The notes: generated by a model from the letters alone, not told the origin. A stretch of DNA of 64,000 bases from Bradyrhizobium sp. BTAi1 (GCF_000015165.1 NC_009485.1:7087501-7151500); one strand, 5' to 3'. Counted from the stretch's first letter, positions 54,107 to 62,681 are shown. Numbers and translations: made by a program.

Positions 54107-57052
54107 ATGAACCACGCCGATTTCGAGTTGCAGGCCTTGAGCGACCCCCGGCTGGCCGTCCATGCCGCGGGCAGCCTGCCGGCATGGCTGTGGTCGGCGG
54201 ACGGCAGTCGCGTATTGTGGGCCAACGCCATGGCTGCGCGGGCTCTCGGTGCAGCCAACAGTTGGGCCCTGGTCGACAAGAGGTTCGGACCGGCCGATCA
54301 GCACCGCCGTCAAGTGGCTCAGCTGGCGCGCCGGCTGCCGGAAAATGGCGCCATCCGACTCGAGCGCCTGCGCGGGTTCGGCGCGCCGCTCGGCGCGCTT
54401 GCGACGTGCGGTTGCGCAATGATCGACCTGCCGGACGGCATGCGCGCCGTCCTGATCACCGGCACGGACAACAGCGGCCGCAGCTGGCCGCTGACGGAGC
54501 GCCTGAGGCGGCTTGTCGAGAACAGCGGTCTCGCGCTGATCGCCTTCACCGCGCATGGCGAGTTCGCCGGCATCAGTACAGCCGGACGGCGCCTGTTCGG
54601 CATCCACGACCTCAGCGCGCCGCTGTTTGCGGATGTCCGCAACGAGGCGCTGACCGCAGGCTTCGCCGAGATACAGTTCGGCGACGAGCGCGCCGTGCTC
54701 CACCGGGTCGGCGCTGGCAGCCAAATCGGGCTGGTCGCAGTCCCGGCGCCCGCCCCGGCCGTCAAGCAAGCGGAGCCGAACGCCGACGTGCCCGTTGACG
54801 CCGTCCCTGTCGCCGAGACGGCTGCAACACCTCCCCACCCCGCCAATCCTGCCCCCGAGGTCGCGGCCGAGTGTCCGCCTCCTCCCTCGATGGATGCAAT
54901 GACTGAACGCCCGTTGGACGACGAGACATCAGCGCAATCGCGCGAAGCGGCTGCCGCATTCGCTCCGCTCGACGAACCCGCCGTGCAGGCGCCGCCGGTC
55001 GTCGGCATCGACCGCCCGGAGCCAACGTCTTCCATCGCGGCCGAGACGGCTGACGCTGACGCGACGGCTTTTGCGCAATCCGACCTTGCGCCGGCCGCAG
55101 ATGCGCCGCCACAGCAGGACAACATCACCGTGTCGACCCGTGACGCGTCCGTCGCGTCGGACGCGCCTCCCATCGACAATGGTGGGCTCGAAGCGGCGGG
55201 CAATGTCGTGCCTTTCCGCCCAGCCGGCGAAACCAAACATCCGGCGCTGACGCCGGTGGAGAACAATGCCTTCCATGAGCTCGCGCGCCAGCTGTCGGCA
55301 AGGCTTGAAGGCGACAACCGCAATGCGCCGGCGGACGCGGCAGCGGCGACGCATGAGCCGGCGGCGCAAGTGACCGAACCATTCGACGCGCCGCATGTCC
55401 CCACGTCATTGCTCGGCAGCGATGCGAGCGATCAGCCCACAGCCGGGCTGCAGGCCGAGTGGCTCACGCCCGAGCAACCGCCCGCCCAAGGCGACAGCCA
55501 GCGTGACCGCATCCTGCTGGATCTGCTGCCGACGGGAATGCTGATCTATCGGCTTGACCGCCTGCTCTATGCCAATCCGGCATTTTTCAAGCAGATGGGC
55601 TACACCGATCTCGCGACTCTGGAGCAGGCCGGGGGCCTCGATGCGCTCTATGTCGAACCCGGCGCGCCCGCCGGCTCTGGCAAGCCCGAGGTCGGCACGC
55701 CGGTGACGATCTCGGCGGCCGACGGCTCCTCCAGCGAGGAGATCAAAGCCGAGGCGCGTCTGTTCACGATCACCTGGGACGGCGACAGCGCGCATGCGCT
55801 GATCTTCGCGCCCGCACCTGGCCCGGCGGCCACCGCCGTGTCCGCTCCGGCCGAGACCGGATCGGCCCCCGCTCCTGCACCGGCCGCACCGGCGCCGCTG
55901 GTCCTCGCGCCGCCGCCCGTCGCCGGTCATGCCGACGCGGAAGATCTCGCCGCCATCCTTGACGTCACCGCGGAGGGCATCCTGATGTTCGATGCTGGCG
56001 GCAATATCCACGCCTGCAATCGCAGTGCCGAGGCCATGTTCGGCTATGACGGAACGGAGCTCGTCCGCCGCAACATCATCGAATTGTTCGCGCCGGAAAG
56101 CGCAAGGCTGGTGCTGGATCATCTCGACCGTGTGCAGCAGGCGGGGACCGCCAATGTGCCGGAGCCGAGCCGCGAAGTCTTGGGCAAGGTCGCCCAGGGC
56201 GGCGCCATCCCGCTGTCGATGACGATCGGCCGGACCAGACAAGACGGTCCGAATTTCTTTGCCGTGTTCCGCGACCTGTCGCAGCTTCGTCGCGGTGAAA
56301 GCGAGTTGCTGCAGGCGCGGCGCGTCGCCGATCGCGCCGCCAGCGCCAAGGCCGACATGCTCGCGCGGATCAGCCACGAAGTGCGGGCCCCGCTCAACGC
56401 CATCATCGGATTTGCCGAGGTGATGATCGGCGAACGCTTTGGAACGCTCGGCAACACGCGCTACGCCGAGTACATGAAGGATATCCGCGCGTCCGGCGAG
56501 CGCGTGGTGTCGCTGATCGACGATCTGCTCGAATTGTCGCGCATCGAGACCGGCAGACTGGAGCTTGCCTTCACCAGCCAGAATCTGAATGAGCTCGTCG
56601 AGGGCTGTGTGGCGGTGATGCAGCCGCACGCCAACCGCGCCCGCATCATCATCCGCACCTCGCTGTCGCAGAGCCTTCCGCCGGTCATCGCCGATGCCAG
56701 GGCGCTGCGCCAGATCGCCATGAACCTGATCTCGACCTCGATCTCGCTCGCCAATGCCGGCGGCCAAGTCATCGTCTCCACGGCGACGTCGGATTTTGGC
56801 GAGGTGGTGCTGCGCGTGCGCGACACTGGCCACGGTCTCAACGACCAGGCGGTGGCCGCCGCGCTCGAACCGTTCCGCGCGACGGCGGGGCCCGAGCAAG
56901 GCCATGACGGCTCGGGTCTCAGCCTCTCTCTCACCAAGGCGCTGGTCGAGGCCAATCGCGCGCAGTTTCACATCAAGGCGGCGCCGAAATCCGGCACCTT
57001 GCTCGAGGTGGTGTTCTCGCGCGCGGTGGCGCGCAATCAGAGCACCGCCTGA
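54107..57052 (+). CDS. PAS-domain sensor histidine kinase (PdhS/PleC-DivJ-like)
   Basis: A 981-residue kinase without obvious transmembrane segments. The N-terminal ~130 residues are PAS-like (PAWLWSADGSRVLWANAMAA). A long Ala/Pro-rich linker spans roughly 220-450. PAS domains begin near 463 (LLPTGMLIYRLDRLLYANPA) and 611 (ILDVTAEGILMFDAGGNIHA). The dimerisation/phosphotransfer domain has SHEVRAPLNAIIGFAEVM with phospho-His at 757. The ATPase domain keeps the G1 box DTGHGL (~906) and G2 box GSGLSLSL (~935), but the N box reads NLISTSISL, so the usual second Asn is replaced. The H-box region closely resembles PdhS/PleC/DivJ kinases that act on DivK in the alphaproteobacterial cell cycle; that partner is an inference. 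No response regulator is adjacent. The gene overlaps the convergent nnrS by 16 bp at their 3' ends. The ribosome binding site at the chosen ATG is weak. Confidence 0.88.
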   Translation: MNHADFELQALSDPRLAVHAAGSLPAWLWSADGSRVLWANAMAARALGAANSWALVDKRFGPADQHRRQVAQLARRLPENGAIRLERLRGFGAPLGALATCGCAMIDLPDGMRAVLITGTDNSGRSWPLTERLRRLVENSGLALIAFTAHGEFAGISTAGRRLFGIHDLSAPLFADVRNEALTAGFAEIQFGDERAVLHRVGAGSQIGLVAVPAPAPAVKQAEPNADVPVDAVPVAETAATPPHPANPAPEVAAECPPPPSMDAMTERPLDDETSAQSREAAAAFAPLDEPAVQAPPVVGIDRPEPTSSIAAETADADATAFAQSDLAPAADAPPQQDNITVSTRDASVASDAPPIDNGGLEAAGNVVPFRPAGETKHPALTPVENNAFHELARQLSARLEGDNRNAPADAAAATHEPAAQVTEPFDAPHVPTSLLGSDASDQPTAGLQAEWLTPEQPPAQGDSQRDRILLDLLPTGMLIYRLDRLLYANPAFFKQMGYTDLATLEQAGGLDALYVEPGAPAGSGKPEVGTPVTISAADGSSSEEIKAEARLFTITWDGDSAHALIFAPAPGPAATAVSAPAETGSAPAPAPAAPAPLVLAPPPVAGHADAEDLAAILDVTAEGILMFDAGGNIHACNRSAEAMFGYDGTELVRRNIIELFAPESARLVLDHLDRVQQAGTANVPEPSREVLGKVAQGGAIPLSMTIGRTRQDGPNFFAVFRDLSQLRRGESELLQARRVADRAASAKADMLARISHEVRAPLNAIIGFAEVMIGERFGTLGNTRYAEYMKDIRASGERVVSLIDDLLELSRIETGRLELAFTSQNLNELVEGCVAVMQPHANRARIIIRTSLSQSLPPVIADARALRQIAMNLISTSISLANAGGQVIVSTATSDFGEVVLRVRDTGHGLNDQAVAAALEPFRATAGPEQGHDGSGLSLSLTKALVEANRAQFHIKAAPKSGTLLEVVFSRAVARNQSTA

Positions 57053-58248
57053 GCCGCTCCCGATGCGCGGACCGCCAGTGCGCGCAGCTTGAGGCCGAGC
57101 AGCAGCGGTCCGAACGCCAGCGCATAGCCGGCAAAGGCCACGATCCAGGCGAACGCAGCCACGTGCAGAAGCCCCTCGGCATGGCTCGGCGCCAGGACCG
57201 CGCAGATCCGCGTCAAGGCGGCGATCAGGATGGCCAGATAGATCGCCTGGGTCGCAGCCGACGCCGTCAACGGCTGTCCAGTATGGCCGAGCGTGGCGCG
57301 TGTCATCACTGCGAGCGTCGTCACGCCGGCGGCCCCCGCCATCCATGCATGCAGCCCGGCGCTCGGCAGCACCCATCCGAAGCTCGCCGCCGCACTCATC
57401 AGGAAGCCGAGTGGCACAAAGGCGTAGCCGATATGCAGGATCACCAGCAGCCGCTCGCGGAAGGTCCGATCGCCGGCCCAGCGCCCGAGTCTCACCACAT
57501 GCATCACGCCCGCCGCCGCCAGCACGTAGCCGGTTGCGACGCTCTCCGGCACCACGACCCAGCCGGCCAGACTGAGCGCGCTGAACAGCACGACGGCCAT
57601 ATCGAAACGGCCGAACGGCACCGGCAGCCGCCCGGGATTGTGCTTCACCAGCCAGTTGCGCGTGAAGCTCGGCGTGATGCGACCACCGATCAAGGCCAGC
57701 AGCAGCACAACGACCGCGACTCCGATACGGATCGCATAGTCGGCCGAGCCGTGCAGATGGGCTTCGACATGGAACGCGACGTTGCCGGCGCACAACACAC
57801 CCACGATGGCCACGACCGGCAGATTGTGCCAATTCCGTCCCGCAGCGATCTCGCGCGCTGCAGCGAGCACGACCAGCAACAGAAAGCCCGCATCGATCAG
57901 CAGCGCGGCCCACCAGGGGCCGAAGGCCGAGAACGTGACGGCGATCCGCCCCGCCAGCCACAGGGTCACCAGCATCAGCAGAGGCATGCCGCGAATCGGC
58001 AGGCGTCCGGTCCAGTTCGGAATTGCAGTGAACAGAAATCCGGTCACGATGGCCGGCAGGTAGCCATAGAGCATTTCATGCACGTGCCAGTCGCGAGGGG
58101 CGAAGCCTGAGCTCAGCTTCAGCTCTCCGTAGAAGGTCGGAAGCCAGACCAGGATCGTCAGCGCGGCCTGGATTGCGCCGAGCAGGAAGAATGGCCGGAA
58201 CCCATTCGCGAGGAAAGTCCAGCCCTGATAGTTGCGTGGATTGGCCAT
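57037..58248 (-). CDS. nnrS: NnrS family membrane protein
   Basis: A 403-residue polytopic inner-membrane protein with about 12 hydrophobic segments. NnrS hallmarks are FLANGFRPFFLLGA at the start, WHVHEMLYGYLPAIVTGFLF, IPNWTGRLPIRG and MTRATLGHTGQPL. NnrS is a haem- and copper-containing protein that relieves nitrosative stress during denitrification. I choose the ATG at 58248 (MANPRNYQG). Longer starts at or before 58344 would place coding sequence across the FNR-type palindrome at 58333-58346. It is divergent from the NnrR-type regulator and probably controlled by it. It overlaps the end of the sensor kinase gene tail to tail. Confidence 0.9.
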   Translation of the reverse strand: MANPRNYQGWTFLANGFRPFFLLGAIQAALTILVWLPTFYGELKLSSGFAPRDWHVHEMLYGYLPAIVTGFLFTAIPNWTGRLPIRGMPLLMLVTLWLAGRIAVTFSAFGPWWAALLIDAGFLLLVVLAAAREIAAGRNWHNLPVVAIVGVLCAGNVAFHVEAHLHGSADYAIRIGVAVVVLLLALIGGRITPSFTRNWLVKHNPGRLPVPFGRFDMAVVLFSALSLAGWVVVPESVATGYVLAAAGVMHVVRLGRWAGDRTFRERLLVILHIGYAFVPLGFLMSAAASFGWVLPSAGLHAWMAGAAGVTTLAVMTRATLGHTGQPLTASAATQAIYLAILIAALTRICAVLAPSHAEGLLHVAAFAWIVAFAGYALAFGPLLLGLKLRALAVRASGAAQAVL

Positions 58249-58332
58249 AGGCGTGCTCGCTTGCTTGACGACGGGAACCGCGCCCCGATGGACGCCGTTT
58301 TCCAGATATAATCGACGTTCGGCGATGAGGGG

Positions 58333-58346
58333 TTGTGCCAGCACAA
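58333..58346. promoter_or_regulatory. FNR/NnrR-type palindrome between nnrS and nnrR
   Basis: TTGTG-CCAG-CACAA, a perfect 14-bp FNR-family dyad, lies 85 nt from the nnrS start and 71 nt from the nnrR start. It is well placed to control both divergent genes. Confidence 0.65.
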
Positions 58347-58416
58347 ACTTCCGATCACGCCAGAAAACATGCTATGGGAGCGGCGCCATCTGGCGTGCAT
58401 CGCCGCGGAGAACATC

Positions 58417-59136
58417 ATGGCTGCCATCGACCGCTCACTGGTCGCACATCTGCCGCTGTTTACCGGCCTCTCCGCCGAGGACCTCACCGAGGTGCTGCGT
58501 GAGGCGCGCTCCATCCGGGTACCCCGCAACGCCGCAGTGTTCGAACAGGGCGCGGATGCGACCTCGTTCTTTCTTCTGCTGCACGGCCATGTCCGCGCCA
58601 GCAAGACGACGCCGACCGGCGACCAGATCGTGGTGCGCTATGTCGTGCCCGGCGACACATTCGGCGTCGCGCCCGCCATCGGCCTGCAGCATTATCCGGC
58701 GACGGCGACCGCCGTCGACGACAGCATCGTGCTGGCCTGGCCATCGGCCGCCTGGCCGCGGCTGGTCGCGCGGTTTCCGTCGTTGGGGGCGAACACGCTC
58801 CAGACCGTCGGCCAGCGGCTCCAGGAAACGCATGCCCGCGTGATCGAGATGTCGACACAGCAGGTCGAGCAACGCATCGCACATGCGCTGTTGCGGCTCG
58901 CCAATCAGGCGGGCCGCAAGCTCGATCGCGGCGTGCAGATCGATTTTCCGATCAGCCGGCAGGACATCGCCCAGATGACCGGCACGACATTGCACACAGT
59001 CAGCCGCATCCTGTCCGGCTGGGAGCAACTCGGGCTGGTCGAAAGCGGGCGTCAGAAGATCGTGCTGCGCGAACCGCACAAGATCGTGCTCCTCGCCGAG
59101 CAGAGCGCAGGCGACACGACGGCCTCCCGCCCCTGA
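58417..59136 (+). CDS. nnrR: Crp/Fnr-family regulator, NnrR/DNR type
   Basis: A 239-residue regulator. The N-terminal cyclic-nucleotide-binding fold (LPLFTGLSAEDLTEVLREA; FFLLLHGHVRASKTTPTGDQ; PGDTFGVAPAIG) is followed by a dimer helix and a C-terminal HTH (ISRQDIAQMTGTTLHTVSRI). It lacks the cysteine cluster of FNR, so it should not sense oxygen through Fe-S. This fits the NnrR/DNR group, which activates nir and nor genes in response to NO, probably through haem. The start ATG at 58417 has GGAG 6 nt upstream. A longer frame beginning at TTG 58333 would start inside the palindrome and is rejected. Neighbours nnrS, hemN and nirK support the assignment. The symbol is by family and context; DNR-type naming is also possible. 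Confidence 0.85.
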   Translation: MAAIDRSLVAHLPLFTGLSAEDLTEVLREARSIRVPRNAAVFEQGADATSFFLLLHGHVRASKTTPTGDQIVVRYVVPGDTFGVAPAIGLQHYPATATAVDDSIVLAWPSAAWPRLVARFPSLGANTLQTVGQRLQETHARVIEMSTQQVEQRIAHALLRLANQAGRKLDRGVQIDFPISRQDIAQMTGTTLHTVSRILSGWEQLGLVESGRQKIVLREPHKIVLLAEQSAGDTTASRP

Positions 59137-59328
59137 TCACGTCGCGGCCGACAAGGCCGAGAGGAACAGGTCGGGATCGACGCCATGCTCGCGGCAGGCA
59201 TCGGCGACATTGTGAAAACAGGCGATCGGGCAGCCGACGCAGCGCATCTGGAATGCGAGGAAGACGCGGATCGTTTCCGGCTTTCGCCGCATGACGTCGT
59301 CGACCAATTCATTAAAGGAGATTGGCAT
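59137..59328 (-). CDS. DUF1858 small redox-type protein
   Basis: A 63-residue protein: MPISFNELVDDVMRRKPETI, then FLAFQMRCVGCPIACFHNVA, then an acidic helix and PDLFLSALSAAT. The C-x-x-C (CVGC) plus a third Cys match the DUF1858 (hybrid-cluster-protein-associated disulfide) family, often encoded next to nitrosative-stress genes. The function is not established. The ATG at 59328 is chosen over one 12 nt upstream because GGAGG lies 5 nt before it. The stop codon directly abuts that of the convergent nnrR (0 nt apart). It precedes no gene on its strand; hemN lies upstream on the same strand, 82 nt away, so the two may be cotranscribed. Confidence 0.85.
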   Translation of the reverse strand: MPISFNELVDDVMRRKPETIRVFLAFQMRCVGCPIACFHNVADACREHGVDPDLFLSALSAAT

Positions 59329-59410
59329 GCGTGCCTCCATTCCAAACGAATGGTAGCAGGCATGCCGTTAGTGGTCTTTGTCGCGGCACAACCACCGCGT
59401 CTTATCAAGA

Positions 59411-60778
59411 TTAGACGGCGCGGCTGTGCAACTGCTTCGACGCGTCGAGATGAGCATCGAAGGCCGCAGCCACGCTTCGCACCAGGAACCGGGAATGTTC
59501 GGTCACGGCGAGCGAACCGCCCCTGAGCTCGACCACGCCGTCAGAGATCAATGACTGCAGGCGCGGCGCAGATTCCAGCATCGCGTCGGCGGCCATGCCG
59601 TGACGGGTGCAGATGACATCAAGGTCGACGCCATAGTCGCACATGATGCGCTCGATGATGTCGGCGCGCAGCCGATCATCGTCGGTCAGGCCGTAGCCCT
59701 TGACCGTGGCGAGACTGCCGGAGGCGATCTTCTCCTCATAGGCACGCACCTGCGGCGCGTTCTGGATATAGCCTTGCGGCAGTTGGCCGATGGCCGATGC
59801 GCCGAAGCCGATCAGGAGGTCGTTGGCGTCGGTCGTGTAGCCCTGGAAATTCCGATGCAGCCTGCCTTCGCGGAAGGCAATGGTCATCGGATCGGCCGGC
59901 AGCGCAAAATGATCGAGCCCGATCTGCACGTAGCCTGCGTCCTTCAGCGCTTCGCCGATCACGCAGGCCTGATCGTAGCGTTCCAGACTGTCGGGCAATG
60001 CGGTATCCTGGATCTTGCGCTGGTGCGTCTTGAATGACGGCACATGCGCATAGCCGAACACCGAGAGCCGGTCGGGACGCAGTTCGATGGAGCGCCGGAC
60101 AGTGTCGAGACAGGACGCCACGTTCTGATGCGGCAGCCCATAGATCAGGTCGAAATTGATCCCGGCCACCCCGACCTCGCGCAAACCATGGGTGGCCGCC
60201 GCCGTCTGCTCGAAACTCTGCACCCGGTTGATGGCCTTCTGCACCAGCGGATCGAAGCTCTGTACGCCCAGGCTGGCGCGGTTGACTCCGCTGGCGCCGA
60301 GCGCGGCGATCATCGCCCGCGTCAGCGTGCGCGGATCGATCTCGATCGCGATCTCGGCGGACGGCAGCACGAAGAAGGAATGACGCAGCGATCCGACCAG
60401 ATCGACGAAGGACTCCGGCGCCATGATGGTGGGGGTGCCGCCGCCAAAATGGATATGCCCGACCTGGAGCCGCCGGCCGATCTGGCGCGACACCATGTCG
60501 ATCTCGCAGCGCAGCGCGGATTCATAGACCGCGATCGGCTCGTCGCGCTTGGCGACCATGGTGTTGCAACCGCAATACCAGCACATCGATCGGCAGAACG
60601 GCACATGCAGGTACAGCGATGCCGTGGCGGTCGTCGGGATCGCCCGCAGCCACTCCGCATAGGTGGACGGGCCGACCGACGCCGAGAAATGGGGCGCCGT
60701 GGGATAGCTGGTGTAGCGCGGAAGGCGCTCCTGCCCGTAGCATGCCGCAAGATCTGGTCTCATGTCCTGCCTGTCCAC
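59411..60778 (-). CDS. hemN: Oxygen-independent coproporphyrinogen III oxidase
   Basis: A 455-residue radical SAM enzyme that decarboxylates coproporphyrinogen III to protoporphyrinogen IX for haem synthesis without oxygen. RYTSYPTAPHFS near the start and HVPFCRSMCWYCGCNT, with the Cys62-x3-Cys66-x2-Cys69 [4Fe-4S] motif, are diagnostic. HFGGGTPT (SAM binding), LGVQSFDPLVQKAINR and DLIYGLPHQ follow in the usual order. The length is normal for HemN, and the conserved extra Cys71 marks true HemN over HemW. An FNR/FixK-type dyad at 60835-60848 lies 56 nt upstream, fitting anaerobic induction and the haem demand of denitrification. The first Met is used; Met6 is an alternative start. Confidence 0.94.
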   Translation of the reverse strand: MDRQDMRPDLAACYGQERLPRYTSYPTAPHFSASVGPSTYAEWLRAIPTTATASLYLHVPFCRSMCWYCGCNTMVAKRDEPIAVYESALRCEIDMVSRQIGRRLQVGHIHFGGGTPTIMAPESFVDLVGSLRHSFFVLPSAEIAIEIDPRTLTRAMIAALGASGVNRASLGVQSFDPLVQKAINRVQSFEQTAAATHGLREVGVAGINFDLIYGLPHQNVASCLDTVRRSIELRPDRLSVFGYAHVPSFKTHQRKIQDTALPDSLERYDQACVIGEALKDAGYVQIGLDHFALPADPMTIAFREGRLHRNFQGYTTDANDLLIGFGASAIGQLPQGYIQNAPQVRAYEEKIASGSLATVKGYGLTDDDRLRADIIERIMCDYGVDLDVICTRHGMAADAMLESAPRLQSLISDGVVELRGGSLAVTEHSRFLVRSVAAAFDAHLDASKQLHSRAV

Positions 60779-60834
60779 CTGGTTGGGACGTCGTTAACGT
60801 TGACTGTCATTGGCACGGGGCTGGCGCTGCCGCC

Positions 60835-60848
60835 TTGAGCCTGCTCAA
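60835..60848. promoter_or_regulatory. FixK/FNR-type box upstream of hemN
   Basis: TTGAG-CCTG-CTCAA is a perfect dyad and fits the FixK/FNR form TTGA-N6-TCAA. It lies 56 nt upstream of hemN (minus) and 129 nt upstream of the small plus-strand gene at 60978, so it may serve either. Confidence 0.7.
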
Positions 60849-60977
60849 AGCGGAGCCGGCCAGATCCCCTCAGACTTTCAGTAAATCGCCGGCTTTCATC
60901 CTCGACTTTGCGCTTCCTCAAAGTGACCCGGTTATTTCACGGCATCATCCGGTCGTTGCCGATTCGAGGGACCCGCA

Positions 60978-61187
60978 ATGGATGTTCTGGACTTGATGAT
61001 CCGTATCTTCGCCGTCGTCTCCAACATCCGTGGCCATATCCCTCAATCCGACGGGTTCGATTCCTTCCGAGACGATCAGGCGCCGGTCGGGCTGCTCGGC
61101 AATCTCGCGATGTTTCTGACGACCGTCTTCTGCGTCGCGGCCGGACTGGCCTTCGTGACGCTGCTTGCGATCCGCTGGCTCGGCTAG
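60978..61187 (+). CDS. Small membrane protein of unknown function (69 aa)
   Basis: ATG at 60978 with GAGGGA about 6 nt upstream. The product begins MDVLDLMIRIFAVVSNIRGH, has a charged middle (DSFRDDQAP) and ends with a strong transmembrane segment (LAMFLTTVFCVAAGLAFVTL). I do not recognise the family. Its location between hemN and nirK, with an FNR-type site on its upstream side, suggests expression under low oxygen. The good ribosome binding site and hydrophobic C-terminus favour a real gene. Confidence 0.6.
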   Translation: MDVLDLMIRIFAVVSNIRGHIPQSDGFDSFRDDQAPVGLLGNLAMFLTTVFCVAAGLAFVTLLAIRWLG

Positions 61188-61383
61188 TTCGACAGGACGA
61201 CCGTCGCGCCGAGACCTGAAAGCATCACGTGCGCCTGACATGGCCGCGCGGACGGCCGCTTCGTTCTTCGGTCTGGCTTCGGATTCAGCAGCCGCGGTCC
61301 GGCCCTGGCCTGACACCGATTCCTCAGGCGATCAGGCCGGACATCGCGCGGCGCGCCCCCCTTCTTCTCATACTGCGAATGAT

Positions 61384-61421
61384 ATGCGGATGCGCGCAGA
61401 TCCAACGGATCTCATCCGCAT
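61384..61421. other. Nested inverted repeat upstream of nirK
   Basis: Outer arms ATGCGGATG (61384-61392) and CATCCGCAT (61413-61421) enclose an inner hairpin AGATCC-aac-GGATCT (61398-61412). It sits 34 nt upstream of the FNR-type box. It may be a protein-binding dyad or an RNA structure at the end of upstream transcripts. Confidence 0.5.
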
Positions 61422-61454
61422 GAGGCACTACTCTTCTCGCGATTGCTAAGTTGC

Positions 61455-61468
61455 TTGTTGCAGCACAA
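61455..61468 (+). promoter_or_regulatory. FNR/NnrR-type box upstream of nirK
   Basis: TTGTT-GCAG-CACAA matches the nnrS-nnrR intergenic site in its right half and spacing (TTG-N8-CAA). It lies 67 nt before the nirK start codon. It is the expected target for NnrR (NO) and FixK-type control. Confidence 0.65.
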
Positions 61469-61535
61469 ACAAGTCCGGTTCCAACAGGCGCATGCTGATC
61501 GCGGCCCACAACAGATCCAAACGAAGGAGCGATCC

Positions 61536-62630
61536 ATGTTGACCCGCCGCACCGCCATGTTCAGTGCAGCCATCGCCGCGATGATGCTTGCGGCTCCCGC
61601 TGTTGCCGAAGACCTCAAGCTGCCGCGCCAGAAGGTCGACCTGGTCGCCCCGCCGTTCGTGCATGCGCACGAACAGGCGACCAAGCAGGGCCCGAAGATC
61701 ATGGAGTTCAAGCTCGTGGTCCAGGAAAAGAAGATGGTGATCGACGAGAAGGGCACCACCTTCCAAGCCATGACCTTCAACGGCTCGATGCCCGGACCGC
61801 TGATGGTCGTGCACGAGGGCGACTATGTCGAGCTGACCCTGGTCAACCCGGCCACCAACACGATGCCGCACAACATCGATTTCCATTCCGCAACGGGCGC
61901 GCTCGGTGGCGGTGCACTGACGCTGATCAACCCGGGCGAGCAGGTCGTGTTGCGCTGGAAGGCGACGCGGACCGGCGTGTTCGTCTATCACTGCGCCCCG
62001 GGCGGACCGATGATCCCCTGGCATGTGGTCTCCGGCATGAATGGTGCCGTCATGGTGCTGCCGCGCGACGGTCTCAATGACGGCCGCGGTCACGCGCTGC
62101 GTTACGATCGCGTCTACTACATCGGCGAGCAGGATCTCTACGTTCCCCGCGACGAGAAGGGCAACTTCAAGTCCTACGATTCCCCCGGCGAAGCCTATAC
62201 TGACACCGAGGAGGTCATGCGCAAGCTCATCCCGACCCATGTCGTGTTCAACGGCAAGGTCGGTGCGCTCACCGGCAAGAATGCGCTCACCGCCAATGTC
62301 GGCGAGAACGTGCTGATCGTGCATTCGCAGGCGAACCGCGACAGCCGTCCGCATCTGATCGGCGGCCATGGCGACTATGTCTGGGAGACCGGCAAATTCT
62401 CCAATGCGCCGGAGACCGGGCTCGAAACCTGGTTCATCCGCGGCGGCTCCGCAGGCGCCGCGCTGTACAAATTCCTGCAGCCTGGCATCTACGCCTATGT
62501 GACCCACAATCTGATCGAGGCGGCCAATCTCGGCGCAACCGCGCATTTCAAGGTCGAAGGCAAGTGGAACGACGACCTGATGACGCAGGTGAAGGCTCCG
62601 GCGGACATCCCGGCCGGTTCAACCAACTGA
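61536..62630 (+). CDS. nirK: Copper-containing nitrite reductase (NO-forming)
   Basis: A 364-residue periplasmic class I NirK reducing nitrite to NO, the defining step of denitrification. The N-terminus (MLTRRTAMFSAAIAAMMLAA) is a twin-arginine-like signal peptide, with cleavage likely after AVA24. Two cupredoxin domains follow. Type 1 Cu ligands are His112, Cys153, His163 and Met168, in TMPHNIDFH, YHCAPGG, PWHVV and GMNG. Type 2 ligands are His117, His152 and His324 (YVTHNLIEA). The catalytic Asp115 and His273 (RPHLIGGHGD) are present, so the enzyme should be active. The start is fixed by AAGGAG 6 nt upstream; longer frames from TTG codons would cross the FNR-type box. nirV follows 51 nt after the stop, with a strong stem-loop between. 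Confidence 0.97.
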   Translation: MLTRRTAMFSAAIAAMMLAAPAVAEDLKLPRQKVDLVAPPFVHAHEQATKQGPKIMEFKLVVQEKKMVIDEKGTTFQAMTFNGSMPGPLMVVHEGDYVELTLVNPATNTMPHNIDFHSATGALGGGALTLINPGEQVVLRWKATRTGVFVYHCAPGGPMIPWHVVSGMNGAVMVLPRDGLNDGRGHALRYDRVYYIGEQDLYVPRDEKGNFKSYDSPGEAYTDTEEVMRKLIPTHVVFNGKVGALTGKNALTANVGENVLIVHSQANRDSRPHLIGGHGDYVWETGKFSNAPETGLETWFIRGGSAGAALYKFLQPGIYAYVTHNLIEAANLGATAHFKVEGKWNDDLMTQVKAPADIPAGSTN

Positions 62631-62637
62631 TCAGCTC

Positions 62638-62662
62638 AGGGGGCCGGCCTGTCCGGCCCCCT
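62638..62662 (+). terminator. Strong stem-loop between nirK and nirV
   Basis: A 10-bp perfect stem AGGGGGCCGG / CCGGCCCCCT with a 5-nt loop begins 7 nt after the nirK stop. No T-run follows, so it may stabilise the nirK 3' end or give partial read-through into nirV. Confidence 0.6.
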
Positions 62663-62681
62663 CTCGCTTCGATGTGCTGCC

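Noticed and set aside
55406..57961. Minus-strand open frame of 851 codons across the sensor kinase and nnrS
   Set aside because: It lies antisense to a clear kinase and runs through the out-of-frame nnrS sequence; low-complexity composition, no domains.
58333..58416. Extended N-terminus of the NnrR-type regulator from TTG 58333
   Set aside because: The extension would begin within the FNR-type palindrome, lacks a ribosome binding site, and the Crp fold begins after the ATG at 58417.
61446..62546. Minus-strand frame opposite nirK
   Set aside because: Antisense to a fully conserved NirK with all copper ligands; a shadow.
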